Origin: Zerene cesonia
Lineage: Eukaryota; Arthropoda; Insecta; Lepidoptera; Pieridae
Reading direction: 5' to 3'
NCBI RefSeq assembly: GCF_012273895.1
Contig: NC_052110.1
Span: 4,526,001-4,590,000, forward strand
DNA: 64,000 bases
The notes under the pieces are model-generated. The model was not told the DNA's origin, searched no databases, and was given only the letters and a program-made list of their open reading frames with translations. Positions 40,201 through 51,673 of the stretch are shown here, piece by piece. A program made the position numbers and the translations under genes. Positions within the stretch are counted from its first letter, which is position 1, and every line of letters begins with the position of its first letter.

Positions 40201-43200
40201 GCCCTACCAAGCCTGCCTGCTCCCGAATGGCAAAACAGGCCACTGCCGGCATTTACACTATTGTATTCAAGATGAGTTCAAGCGAGACTTCATGAAGTTT
40301 ATGGACTATATCTGTATTATACAACATTCGTGAGTATTGTGTACCTGCAATATTTTGCCTAAAACTTTATATTCATTTGTAATAGATACTTAACTTGTTT
40401 AATCTTTACTTATATTATAAAGCTGAAGAGTTTGTTTGTTTGGTTGAATGCGCTAATCTCAGGAACTACTGATCCAATTTGAAAAATTATTTCACTGTTA
40501 GAGTACCCATTCATTGGGGAAGACTATAGGCTATATATGTACTACGGCTGAAGCCACGGGGCGGACCGCTACTAATATATATTTAATATCTTGTATGCAT
40601 CCAACCGATACAATAAAAAAATAAACATTGTTTAAAAAAACTAAAAAACATTCTTAAAAACAAGTAAATTTTCTCACTTGCTTCTTATACAGAGGATACT
40701 TCAGTAGATTAATTATTTATTCCTAAACAAATCAGTCATGATAATAAGATTAACTCGTGAAGTTATTGTATTGTCACCGATCCTTGACAAGTGTAGAAAG
40801 GGAAAAGGTTGGACAATATGGTTGGAGAAGTCATTCTTACATTATGTTGTCTCAGTTCTACCGGTGTTTTAAAACAAAATCTTATATAAATTCTCAATAG
40901 CAGTGTATCGATTTAACACTTATTTTCCATAGATCAATCGGTACTTGCTGCCCAGATGGTATGGGCGAAGCCGCCCCCGAAGCTTTAGCAGGAGACTTAC
41001 CTGCCACCGCACCGCGAGATGAAGATGAAGTCAGCCAAAAAATATCCAACGCAGATAACAGAGGTGTGTAAAGCATTAAAGAATTTTTGAATAGCAACGT
41101 CTTTTATTTATACCCCAGTTGCCGATTTTTTATTTTGTATTGAACGTAAGTTGCTATTTTATTATATTTATCACTAGTTCCAAATCATTTTTATTTGCTC
41201 ATTTGTCTTTTTAAGATTGCAAACAATTTAAACACACTCATACAATCATCTATTTTATATTACCAATTCCTGGCCAATATTTTGCCATAAATCTTCAATT
41301 CATTTTCAAGACACAATACAGACCTTAAACAAGCTATCCGAACATGCCTTTTACAATAGACCATCCCTTCAATTTCATCATTCTATACATTGCTATATAG
41401 GTTTTATCACCTGATTCTACTGCACTGTACCTACTCTCCTCTCCATTCTCTAATTATTACACCTCCTCTATACAAGTCTTCACATTTCTATCTACTTCTA
41501 TACTTTCATTTATCATCATCACCCCCATAACTCCATAGATTTACATCACCATTTCAGGGTGCGGTTTAAGCACTAGAGCGCAAGGTCGCGTGACGGGTGC
41601 CCGACCGGCCAACCCTCGCGAGTGGCCCTGGATGGCGTCCATCACGCCGCCTGGTTTCGAGCAGTACTGTGGGGGCGCCCTCATCACCGACCGACACGTG
41701 TTGACTGCCGCACATTGCACTAGACGGTATTGCTAAGACTAAGAAACTCTGTATTCTCTTTATATAGGTTGTCTGATAGTATATTCGTCAAAATTATACT
41801 AAATTGTACTAGATTAAAAAAACATGTTTCCTACATAGATAGGTAGACAGTTATTTTGAGATGTGTTGTTGTGATGTTATTGATATGTGTTATTAGAAAA
41901 ATACAAAAACTTCATTCTTTTAACTGTTCAATTTTGAATTGGAAACTAGCCCTTACTACAAAAAAAATGTTATATAGTGCATTTTCCTCAAATGAAAGCT
42001 TCTTTTTGCAGATTTGTAATTATAATACGACATACCATATCAGAGAAATAAGACCACTTATGACGAATAGTTTTGTTGTGTATGTGTTGCAGTAGTGTTA
42101 AAATAATTATTATATTCGTAAAACAGTTTGGGCAACTGCTTCTATACATCCATCTTCGTAGGAAATTTAGCTATTTCTTAAGATTGTTATACTATTGCAG
42201 CTGGAAAGCAGAAGAATTATCCGTGCGCCTCGGCGAATACGATTTCCGAAGAAGCAACGACTCCCGATCATACAACTTCAAAGTGATAGAAATAAGACAG
42301 CACGAGCTATTCGACTCCTCAAACTACCACAATGACGTGGCCATCCTGAAGCTGCACAGACCAACTGTGTTTAACACATATGTATGGCCGATTTGTTTGC
42401 CACCAAGGGGAATACAGTTGGATAATGAAATTGCTACTATTATTGGTATGTAATGGGTGTTTTGCTTAAATGAAACTATCAAGGCTTGCATAGAAAAAGT
42501 GATAATCTGCGAATTTCTGTTGTTCTGTCAATCTTTCCAAATTCTCATATAATGTTAATTTTTTAGGAATCCGATCACACTTTTTAGCCTTAGTCTTTAT
42601 TAATCTTTATTAACTCCTTCAGAGATAAAACCCATACAATCTGCACACAAAACCCATCCACCTACAAAACACGTAAAGTGAGCTGCAGATCTAGATATTT
42701 TGCCCTGAAAAACATTTTTCACTCTTGTGATTGTAACACATCAGCCACTGAACAAACTTACTAGGAATCTAATTGTGATAAAAGTTTTTCATTTTTTTTT
42801 GTTCTAGGTTGGGGAACACAGTTCTACGGAGGCCCTCACAGCGATGTCCTCATGGAGGTGTCAGTGCCGGTGTGGAGACACGAGGAATGCGTGAAAGCTT
42901 TCACGGATTCTGTGTTCGATGAAACTATTTGCGCAGGAGGTCGCGAAGGAGGCAAGGATGCCTGTCAGGTAGAATATACTATTTATTAACTACAATATAA
43001 GTTATCGAAACTGCAGAATGTTTATACATTTTCCAGTATTTTATATTAGTTGAAAGAGCTGCAATGTAATCTGTAACATCTACTTCATAAAGTTGATTAT
43101 AATGGGCCTCTGCGTGTTGGCCCTGTGGCCAGCGAAAAGCTAGAGAAATGTGTTGTGGTGAGGTAAAGGCAGGCACCTCCGCCGGGAGAACTAAGAACCG

Positions 43201-43440
43201 CGGGGGCACTGTTCGCCGTCAACTTGCCATAAGGTGACCTGCGGGTTTTATTATTATTATTTAATGGTTTTTCTCCAGGGTGACAGTGGCGGTCCGCTAA
43301 TGTACCAAATGTCGAGCGGCCGCTGGTCCGTGATAGGCGTGGTGTCGTGGGGCGTGCGCTGCGGCGAGCCGGCGCACCCCGGCCTGTACACTAAGGTCGA
43401 TATGTACTTGGAGTGGATATTGGCTAATACTGTGTTTTAG
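37273..43440 (+). CDS. Clip-domain trypsin-like serine protease, 388 aa, secreted zymogen
   Basis: Eight exons join in phase: 37273-37333, 38640-38740, 40193-40329, 40933-41063, 41558-41726, 42201-42445, 42808-42968, 43279-43440. The ATG has a near-ideal context (CCACCATG) and encodes a signal peptide (MLFLLTIFVAVLSA). One clip domain follows, with six cysteines at 62, 72, 78, 95, 105 and 106 (YIC...GTCC pattern). After an acidic linker, the catalytic domain starts at R154/V155 (QGR-VTGARPANP). The triad is His196 (TAAHC), Asp245 (NDVAIL) and Ser338 (GDSGGP). Asp332, six residues before the serine, predicts cleavage after Arg/Lys. The clip plus GCG linker plus REWPWMA layout resembles CLIP-D/proclotting-enzyme-type proteases, which act in haemolymph cascades (melanisation, Toll activation). 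The precise cascade role is not shown. The activation motif VTGA is unusual. Confidence 0.93.
37680..37711. repeat. (TTTA)n microsatellite in protease intron 1
   Basis: A run of TTTA/TTTATC units in AT-rich intron sequence. Confidence 0.7.
39325..39395 (+). mobile_element. 5' fragment of a Helitron-like element in protease intron 2
   Basis: AAACTAATATTATAAATGCG matches the 5' end of the family, then the sequence departs after AAATTCCGTCTTACTTGC. Confidence 0.45.
40403..40572 (+). mobile_element. Helitron-like element, GCTGAAG subfamily, in protease intron 3
   Basis: Starts A/TCTTTACTTATATTATAAA, has GCTGAAGAGTTTGTTTGTTT and CTCAGGAACTACTGATCC, and ends GGGGCGGACCGCTAC, where the expected CTAG has become CTAC. 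Same family as 8556-8703 and in the same orientation as the host gene. Confidence 0.68.
42985..43250 (-). repeat. GC-rich repeat-like block in protease intron 7
   Basis: Between exons 7 and 8 lies a block far richer in G/C than other introns (CACCTCCGCCGGGAGAACTA, AACCGCGGGGGCACTG). On the minus strand it is open for 76 codons (MPPRFLVLPAEVPAF...), including EVDVTDYIAALSTNIKYW. No domain was recognised. A decayed transposon insertion is the likeliest reading. Confidence 0.35.
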
Positions 43441-43451
43441 TGCACTTTGAG

Positions 43452-43457
43452 AATAAA
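43452..43457 (+). terminator. Polyadenylation signal of the clip-domain protease
   Basis: AATAAA lies 12 bp after the TAG stop, so the 3' UTR is very short; a GTGTTATGTTTTTAATTTG stretch follows as a plausible downstream element. Confidence 0.65.
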
Positions 43458-44075
43458 TATATGCAAATGTGTTATGTTTTTAATTTGTCCAAAATATTTT
43501 ATAGATGGTTTTAAAGTTTATGCCACAGTTGCTCGCCCCGGCTGCGCCCGGGTAGGCATTTATAGTAATTGAAATAATATAAACTATCCCCCTATCTTTT
43601 AACTTGGATCAAATTGCACATGGTGTGCAAATATGATTAAAATGGGGCACGTAATTTACATATATTATATAACACCACAGCTTTGAGAGAATATTATTCA
43701 GTTTTGAAAATAGTAGTCCGTTAATGTACCAAATTTAAAGGACCATGGAAACCCAGGAAAATGCTGCCGCCAGGAATTTTAAAAGTCCTATATATAGTAG
43801 TAGAACGATAATGGCCATATAAAAATAAATAAGCAGTAAATGAAATAGAGTGTACACAATAAATTATTATATCTTAAAGACATACATTGCATAATGCAAA
43901 CATCGGTATTTTTTTAAAGTAAAAAAAATACATTTCATCAGAATGAAGAAGTACAAAAAATTAAAATAAATGAATTTGTTAGTCACAATCAGATGCTTGC
44001 ACAGTCAGAGGCAGATGCACAATCACATGCTTTGTCCAGACTTATTTGACATATAATCCAAATCTTGTTTAATCA
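43458..44075. other. Convergent spacer between the protease and the decarboxylase
   Basis: About 0.6 kb containing GTTGCTCGCCCCGGCTGCGC around 43,525, which resembles a lepidopteran repeat, and AT-rich sequence. The left part of the decarboxylase 3' UTR may extend into it. No gene is supported. Confidence 0.4.
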
Positions 44076-44081
44076 TTTATT
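44076..44081 (-). terminator. Candidate polyadenylation signal of the decarboxylase gene
   Basis: TTTATT on the plus strand (AATAAA on the minus) lies 34 bp beyond the stop codon. Another copy starts at 44,093. Either could serve. Confidence 0.5.
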
Positions 44082-44114
44082 TAGATTCGCCTTTTATTTT
44101 ACTTTTCGTGTACA

Positions 44115-47100
44115 TCACAACATGTCTATGGTTATCATTTCGCCGCAGTCCTCGATAGCTTGTAGCATATCCAAGATCTGTTTCTCCTCAAGTCGCGGGT
44201 GGAATGTGAATGGCATTCGGAAGAAGTTCTTGTATTGCCGTAGAGGAGAGTAGGCCACCATGAGGCGGGAACTTATCGTCAGTAATTCCTTTATCTTTGG
44301 TGTTACCTGAAATAAAGAAAAGTCTTATGAATAATATAATTAAAAAAATAAAAATTTTTACAAAAAATGTAAAAATAATTAAATTTTTACATTTATTGCG
44401 GCCGCAGTTTTTTAACATCCGTTTAGAAGTTTGTTCTAAGCTTCATTTAGCTTGAGACAAGGTTAATAGAAAGCAAATTAAAATAATATGAAGCGGCTGA
44501 TTCATATCATGATCATACTGAAAACTTGTTTTTTAACAACAAAATAAACAATTTGTTAGTTTAACGTTATCCTTTCGTTTGACGTTAATCTAATAAGTTA
44601 AAATGTTGCGTACCGTGCGTTTAATTACACTACTAATTTTTTTTATAAAAAAGCAATTAATTGTGTGTTTATATATAAACGCATATATACGTACCTTATG
44701 CATAACTTCCCACCAACTTTCATCTTCCTTCTGATGCCTCATGAACGTAGGTATATACCAGAAGCAAACATTAGGGCACTGTATCGGTGCAGAAACGGGC
44801 CGAAAGCCGGGCTTCTCTGCGACCTTCTCCATACAAAACTCGGCTAACTCCATAGTGTAGTCCATCATATGACTCAAACCGATGTCCCCTCGAGCTTTCC
44901 ATATCATCCACAGCTTGAAAGCGTCTATCTGGAATGTTTGGCAACAGTGCAAATTATCAAAATAACGTCAATATTTCGGTTAATCTTTTAATTAAAATCT
45001 GTATGTAAGCAGTAGCACAATACAGTACATTTTAGTTTAACATAACCGACTTTGATGTACTTTGGGTAATAAAGGATTAATAGAAATAAATAAATCGTTT
45101 ATTTCATTCTTAAAACATAGTTAATAAATACCTGTAAAGTTCTCTGTATTAACTGAGAATTAATTAAGAAATGAAGTAAATAGATCATTACATTTTCCCT
45201 GTTACTTTTATTCAAAATTGTGCGAGGGACGAAGTACAAAATCAGCTTGATCAAAATCAGCTTGAGAATGAGGAAAACGTGTTTCAAAAAGGTTCATTTT
45301 TTTATTTAACATATATGTGTAATGTTAATACGTATCATGTGAATTATTGCATAGAAATATATTACATAGAGACATGAATACTACATAGAGGTATGCTAAA
45401 GCGATTTTTGATTTCTCTTTTATTCTTATAACGTTGTGTTGCCAAACACTTACCTTCCTCCCACACTGTATGCTCTTATCGCCGGTATCGTACCGAACGT
45501 CGTAGAATTTGTCCTGTTGGAACAAATATTGCGCAGAAGCCGCATTCGCTTCGTGCAACAGTCCTTTCTCCCTGAGCAGGTATAACGAACATTGCAGAGG
45601 CGCGCCTGCCATTTTGTGTGGATTCCATGATATTGAATTTGCCCTGAAACATAGCAATAGATAGTTGTTTAAATATCGAAAATTCGCTTTCGATTTATTT
45701 TAGAGTATCTTATTCTATTTCGATCTTTATGACGAAAAATCTAAGAAGTAGGTGTATATTTATGTTAGAAAGTCATTGTTTACATCTGGTCACATGAAAT
45801 AAGCATACTTGCGCCATCTAGAAATATATTATGGAACTATATTGTTGAAATACATGCCTTTGACAATTTTGTATTATCCGTACTTTTTTTTACAGACAGT
45901 TACAGAGAGTTACAAAGCCGTTCTTGCGTTACACCTTTACCGTTACATTAATTTAATTTATTTACCCGACTTAAAAAAGGAGATGGTACTCAGTTGGTTG
46001 GTGTTTTTTTTTTGTTTTGGATCCCCATAACTTTCTTCTCAAAGAACCGCGTTTGGAGATACTTTTTTATTTGAAAGCTGGTGCCTCCTGTGTGGTCACA
46101 TTTTTAATTGGGTCTTGTTCTGACAGTTTGCCAGCGGTTTAATAACATATCAATCAGTGTGAACCAAATTAATACAACTGAATTCTAGTCTCTCCCAAAA
46201 GATCGTACCTGCATACAAGTACTATCTATCAAAGGCAACGCTTAGAATTACAACTAAAAGTTGGTGTTAATTTATCTAACAATATCGTTATAAAGCCGCA
46301 GACTAGTCATTTAATTTCATTTACACATTGTACAGAGCATAACCTCGATTTGCTTGAACTTACTTAAACAATATTAAAAATTCATTTGTTTATGAGTGAG
46401 TCTATGTTACTTTAATAAATAATTTTCAATTATAAACCGTTTCTTATTATAGAAACTAAATAAGTCCGTATCCCGAAGGAATATCGGGATAAAAAGTTAC
46501 CTATATGTTATTCCAGTTGTCCAGCTATCTATGTAACAAATTTCATTGCAATCGGTTCAGTAGTTTTTTCGTGAAATAGTAACAAATACATACATATCCT
46601 TACAAACTTTCACATTTATCCCCACTAATATTATAAATGCGAAAGTAACTCTGTCTGTCTGTTACGCTTTCACGCCTAAACCACTGAACCGATTTTGATG
46701 AAATTTGGTATGAAGATATAACTGACCTTGAGAACAGACATAGGATATTTTTATTGCGAAAAAAGGGTAGAAGGGATTAAAATAGGGGATGAAAGCGATA
46801 TAACCGAATTCCACGCGGGTGAAACCGCGGGCAGAAAGCTAGTAATATTAAATAGCAGGATGCTTACTTTTCAATTCCTTTTAACATCGTTCTAAATTTA
46901 TGTGACAAAATCAGCGTCCCTCCCCAACATGCCTGAAAATAAATTTACTAACATAAATTGATAAGAAATGCATTGGAGTTCGATACGCATAAATGGAATT
47001 TACACTTATAAAGGTCGTTGAAAGTTAAATACTAAATAGTTACCTACAAAACCACGTCTTATACTATATTAAGGGAATCACATAGAAACCATTTGTAAGG

Positions 47101-50100
47101 TTGTAATAAATATAATTTTATCAATAAGATTGGAAATCAATATATTTTCTATGTTTGAGAAAACTCAAACGTAAACTGATATTTTTTATTCATGCTCACT
47201 TTAACAAATGTTCACAAATTGTCATTTTAAAATACAATCGATTCTGAAGCTTCTGTCAAGTAACAAGAAACAAGTAAAGTACCTAAATTTGAACAGAATA
47301 AGTCCAATTACTTACATCAACATGCATCCATACACCATATCTACTGCACACGTCTGATATCTTTTCCAAGTTATCTATAGCTCCCAAAACCGTTGTTCCT
47401 GCGGTTCCATTTACCAACAGAGGAACTTTTTCTTTGCCCAAATCCTCTTTAAGAGCTGCTTCAAGTTGCTCCACATTCATTTGTCCGCATTGATTGCATT
47501 TAATTTGTCTAACACACTCTGTGCCAAAACCTAGCCAATGCGATGCTTTTTTAATTGCATAATGACTCTGGAAAACATTGTTCTCAGTTAATTCAGAAGG
47601 TTTTACTTCAAAGCAGTGTATTTTTCTGTGCTTTTATTTGTTTACCTAACATAAAACGTGAAGAAAATTTACATTATATATTATATGTTTTTGGTGGATT
47701 CATAAATTGCTCATAATTAAAACGTATCATTGGCATAATTTTTTTAATTGCATACAATTTGCGGATGTACGATATGATATCATATTTCAACAGTCAATAA
47801 CATGAAATTTAAATTAAAAAAACCCCGACCCCATTTTGTGTTGTCGGTCATCTTAAATTTAAAATTTGACATAGTGTATAGTACTTTCAAGCCTTAAATA
47901 AGAAACGAAGTCAGATTAACTAGAAAGCAACCGATGATCGCCAAACGGCTCAACATATTTTCATTAAATGAATCAAAGAATATTATAGAACACTTGCTCA
48001 TAAGTCACATTTAATACAAAAAGAAAACTTATTTGAAATCGCTTCATCCGTTCGGGATGAAGTTCAAACAGACTTCAAACTTATTACCTAATACCTCCGC
48101 CCACATTTTGCGTTGGAGGTTAAAAAGGGCACCTTGCTTACAATAGTCATATGTGTTATTTATTTTTTAATGTCTACGTGTGGAGTTTCTGGATCGCCAA
48201 ATGGTAAACGCCCTTATGCTTCTACAAATGGAAGGGGATAAGAACGGTTTGATAAGAGGAATAAATGAAAGCACTAGGGAGGATAAGGAAAAGTATACGG
48301 ACCTCCGACTCCCCCACTCACGAACGAGTGTGCTCGACTCCCAAAATAAGATAAATAAAAATGCTGCATAAACTACGAGTAAAAAGTAACGAATTTAATG
48401 AATTTAAAAATGAACTCTAATCAAAATTATAATGATCAATATCAGTATACTTACGTCTTCCGAAGTATACATAACCATTTCAGGTAGACCTCTCATTCCC
48501 TTGGACTTAACTTCCGGGAAAGCTCTGAACCTGGCTGCAACTATAGCATATAACATGGACATACTGCCTCCCGGACTAAAAATACCGTCCCCATTGGGAA
48601 TGCCGAATAACTGAAGAATATGTTGAATCATCTTTTGCTCTATTAATGTGAACACAGGAGCTACTTCGTACGTATACCTGGAATAAGAAAAACGCTGATA
48701 GTCTTTCATCCTTCTATCTTGCTCATCCAACTTACATTATAAACGAAGAAACGAAAGAAACCTAAAGATCTCATTATTTCCAAGTAATGCTATAGTAGTA
48801 TGTATATCTAAATCTTAGTAAATACAATAAGCAATCTAAAACTTCCTCGGTCTACTGAAAATAATCAATTTGCACAATCTTAAAGTTCAACAACCCGTTT
48901 GTCAATATTTGTACTGGAATATATTATGAGCATATGATGTGACCGACGTTGTTTGTTCATCGCGTCATCACGTAGCATATCTTCTCTACACCAGATTCTA
49001 AATTTCCCGCGAAGGAAGCTCGGTAGAATTAGGCTTATATATTTCACATATACATTTTATTGGTCTTTCTTACTGGCACACAATAGTTCAATTGTGTATA
49101 CACTCCTGTATTTGTTTTTTCATTAGGAGATCGCATCCAAGATATCTTAATTATCATCAAGATAGCTTACACACACTCCTAGGTATACGCCTGTACGGTG
49201 TTTTGTAAATCTTTGTACCAAGGAGGTAGCCAGAACAGAACGAAATGGCCACTTCTAAATTTTCATATAATAATTACTTACTGGCTGGTATTAAAAGCTT
49301 CCGCAATCCATGCTCCTGCCAGCCCATACGGATCAGTTCCTCCATATAACTGGTTTTTAAATGTGTGTTTGTTTGTCTTGACACTATATTGCAACACCCT
49401 TCTGACTGATTGCTCGAGCTCCTGATCTGCGACGGGCTCGGAAATATCTATATCGTTGCCAAGAATTTCCTACAAAAAAATGGAAATATATTTTTTCAAA
49501 CTGGAGGAACTATATTTCATTTCGTACTTGAATCCTGAGAGTGTTTATAAAAATTTGATTACATTTTTACTTGTGTTTGATTTTACGCGGGTATTATACA
49601 TTTAGAAATTAAAAACTTTTTAACGGATTTTAAACGCGTCACGGGGGAGGTCTCCCCGTTCTCTCGCCTCTCCACTTCTCTCACCACGCTCGCTGTAAAG
49701 TATTCGAAACGTCGGGTTAATAATATAATGAATAAAATGCGTTTAAAATCCGTTAAAAATTTTTTAATTTCTAAATACATTTTTACTTTCACAGTTTCAC
49801 AATACAGTTCATCATCCTCATATCATATTTGAATACAAGTTGATTTAAACAAGGGTTCGAACCTGAGCATTTTAGCATACAAGTACTGAGCCAACAAGGG
49901 CTCTTTACATAATATTTTATTGCCATATATAGTCACTTTAAAATAAGAATACATTTATTAATTAAAGAAAAATAAAACATTATAATAATCTGTAAGCACT
50001 CGAGAACATTGCATACATCTTTCTTCAATAAATCGATATCATTGCCTCTCATAAACTTTAATTGCTAACAATTGTCGGCAAAATGTACACTAGCCTTGAA

Positions 50101-50226
50101 TAAAATATCCATCAACATTACCTCCAAATCCTTCGGATGTTTAAATTGTATCAACGGTAAATGGTGCGCCGATTCATCCTTTACTATCTTCAATACTCGG
50201 TCTAAAAACGTATCTTCGTGTTCCAT
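44115..50226 (-). CDS. PLP-dependent acidic amino acid decarboxylase (CSAD/GADL1/aspartate decarboxylase-like), 482 aa
   Basis: Eight minus-strand exons join in phase: 50226-50122, 49469-49282, 48677-48455, 47567-47316, 46932-46868, 45643-45454, 44928-44695, 44306-44115. The start is the ATG at 50226 (ATAATGG); the longer frame upstream begins only with GTG. The product is a full-length group II decarboxylase. The N-terminal part has YSVKTNKHTFKNQLYGG and NTSQYTYEVAPVF. PLP residues are His174 (SEDSHYAIKK, stacks on the ring), Asp256 (HVDACWGG, binds the ring nitrogen) and Lys288 (WNPHK, Schiff base). YLFQQDKFYDV and QCGRKIDAFKLW fit the cysteine sulfinate/aspartate decarboxylase branch better than neuronal GAD. 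The enzyme would release CO2 from cysteine sulfinate or aspartate, giving hypotaurine or beta-alanine in the cytosol. Substrate choice cannot be settled here. Departures from the usual residues include NPHKMAGAP and a diverged C-terminus (ISSRLMVAYSPLRQYKNFFR). Confidence 0.92.
45955..46140 (+). repeat. Dispersed lepidopteran repeat in decarboxylase intron 5
   Basis: CCCGACTTAAAAAAGGAGAT, a T-rich run, ATAACTTTCTTCTCAAAGAA, TTTTTTATTTGAAAGCTGGT and GCCTCCTGTGTGGTCACA occur in order. The string CCGACTT..AAAAAGGAG is familiar from abundant moth/butterfly repeats. Related fragments lie at 33,781 and 62,130. Confidence 0.55.
46455..46860 (-). mobile_element. Older Helitron-like copy (GCGAAAGTTTG subfamily), split by a younger insertion
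   Basis: Minus-orientation body from 46,455 (AAGTCCGTATCCCGAAGG) to 46,618 (CACATTTA). It is interrupted by the element at 46,619-46,842 and resumes at 46,843 as TAATATTAAATAGCAGGA, which is the reverse complement of the family's 5' end (TCCT.CTA..TAATATTA). The 3' hairpin and CTAG end are missing. Its 5' TC end at 46,860 lies only 7 bp inside the intron that follows decarboxylase exon 5. Confidence 0.75.
46619..46842 (+). mobile_element. Younger Helitron-like element (GCGAAAGTAACTCTGTCTG subfamily), nested
   Basis: A 224-bp copy starting A/TCCCCACTAATATTATAAA and ending AAAGCTAG/T. It carries CTGTCTGTCTGT, CACGCCTAAACCACTGAACC, GATATAACCGAATTCCACGC and the hairpin CGCGGGTGAAACCGCGGG. The same subfamily occurs in the deaminase gene at 60,753. 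Confidence 0.85.
47815..48130. repeat. Repeat-derived stretch in decarboxylase intron 3
   Basis: AAAAAACCCCGACCCCATTT and GTGTTGTCGGTCATCTTAAA resemble the CCCCGACCCATTTTG block of dispersed lepidopteran elements. CCGCCCACATTTTGCGTTGG at its right edge is also repeat-like. The borders are approximate. Confidence 0.4.
48175..48375 (+). repeat. Fragment of a G/C-rich dispersed repeat in decarboxylase intron 3
   Basis: Contains ATGGAAGGGGATAAGAACGG and GGACCTCCGACTCCCCCACT followed by CACGAACGAGTGTG. The CTCC.CTCCCCCACTCAC motif is familiar from lepidopteran interspersed repeats. A 63-codon frame across it is not a gene. Confidence 0.4.
49601..49775. mobile_element. Small foldback (MITE-like) element in decarboxylase intron 1
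   Basis: Two 37-bp arms, 49,601-49,637 and 49,739-49,775, are inverted repeats with one mismatch (TTTAGAAATTAAAAA..., ...ACGGATTTTAAACGC). They enclose about 100 bp containing CTCCCCGTTCTCTCGCC and the familiar TATTCGAAACGTCGGGTTAA block. No transposase is encoded, and no clear target duplication was identified. Confidence 0.72.
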
Positions 50227-51002
50227 TATCGAAATATTAATCTTATAACACAACACATGTACCACTCAGTCTAATGGTCGGCTTGCACTGCGTTAGAACC
50301 TAATAGAAATCACAATAGTAGTGACAATAACAAGTACTGAATACCGTTACTGCATCTGGACAAAGCAAGAATAAACAGAAAGGGCTTTAGTTCCTCATAC
50401 GAACCACATATTTACATAATTATAGCTTTTTAGTATGATAAATTTAATACCGAGCTATGTTCAACATGACTAGCCGACTCTTATTCATGAGACTTAATGT
50501 TTATAGTGGAACCATGAATTTATTACATATTATTGATGAAATATTTCCAGGTATACCTCTCTAATTCGAAAGTTATTTACTTATTCGTTGTAAGTTTCTT
50601 TTTACATAATTATTATGACCCATTTTACTTCAATAAATAGATGATCAAGATTTGTTTAAACTTCTTTTATTTCTTGTTTCTCATGACATTTCAATATTCG
50701 AGACATACATGTAACAAACGTGTAGCATATTATTAGTACATATAGTATATATACCATGTTCAAAAACAATCGTATTCGTTATTCGCCTCGCTATTCGCAC
50801 GAACGTGTAAATCTAAATAGCATTACATGTGCATTGTTTTACATTTTATTTTCCCATTCGTGGAAATGTAATTCATATTATATCAACTATACATACACAT
50901 ATTGCGATCCCGCTTTCTGTTTATTTATATATGTATTCAAATGAACTTTTTTTTTATTTTGTCTAACACACGTATAATATGATCATTAACATAGTGATAG
51001 AG

Positions 51003-51201
51003 CTAGTATCATAAATGCGAAAGTTTGTAAGGATGTGTATGTGTATGTTTGTTGCTCTTTCACGCAAAAACTACTGTACCGATTGCAATGAAATTTGATA
51101 CGTAGACAGCTGGACAACTGGAATATCATATAGGCAACTTTTTATCTCGATATTCCTACGGGATAGAGACTTACGCGGGTGAAACCGCGGGGCGCAGCTA
51201 G
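51003..51201 (+). mobile_element. Helitron-like non-autonomous element upstream of the cyclase
   Basis: The body GTATCATAAATGCGAAAGTT through TATTCCTACGGGATAGAGAC, with hairpin CGCGGGTGAAACCGCGGG and CAGCTAG/T end. The 5' terminus is eroded. Confidence 0.75.
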
Positions 51202-51673
51202 TTACCTATAGTAATAGTATAATGATATAACTTAATCTTATTTAACTCCGTTTATTTAAAAGCCTGAACATGGCGCCACAACCGTGTCATATGATTGTTT
51301 TACATTTACCTTGAAAATTGCAAATTAAATTTATTTTACGTGACGTGTTTCTTCGAGTGCCCTTAACAACATCTTATCAATGGGAACATCTTATCAGACT
51401 CGTTTACTTCTTATACGAGTATTATATTAATATAGACTTGTTGAAAAGAAACATTAACATAGCATCGCTACCGCCGCCTCAATTATACGGGGCCCGAAGA
51501 CTATATGGACCCCCTAAAGCATGTATCGTAAGAAGGATCTTAGCTATTCACTAAAAAAAGAATCCAGATTTATAATCAGACTAGTTTCTCGTATTTGATT
51601 AATCACCTAAAGACCTAGATCCACAAATTTGATGAGCTGTATTTTTTTACCGTTATACTTATGGTCCCCCACA

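Noticed and set aside
49583..49792. Minus-strand 69-codon ORF in decarboxylase intron 1
   Set aside because: Explained by the foldback element whose arms it spans.
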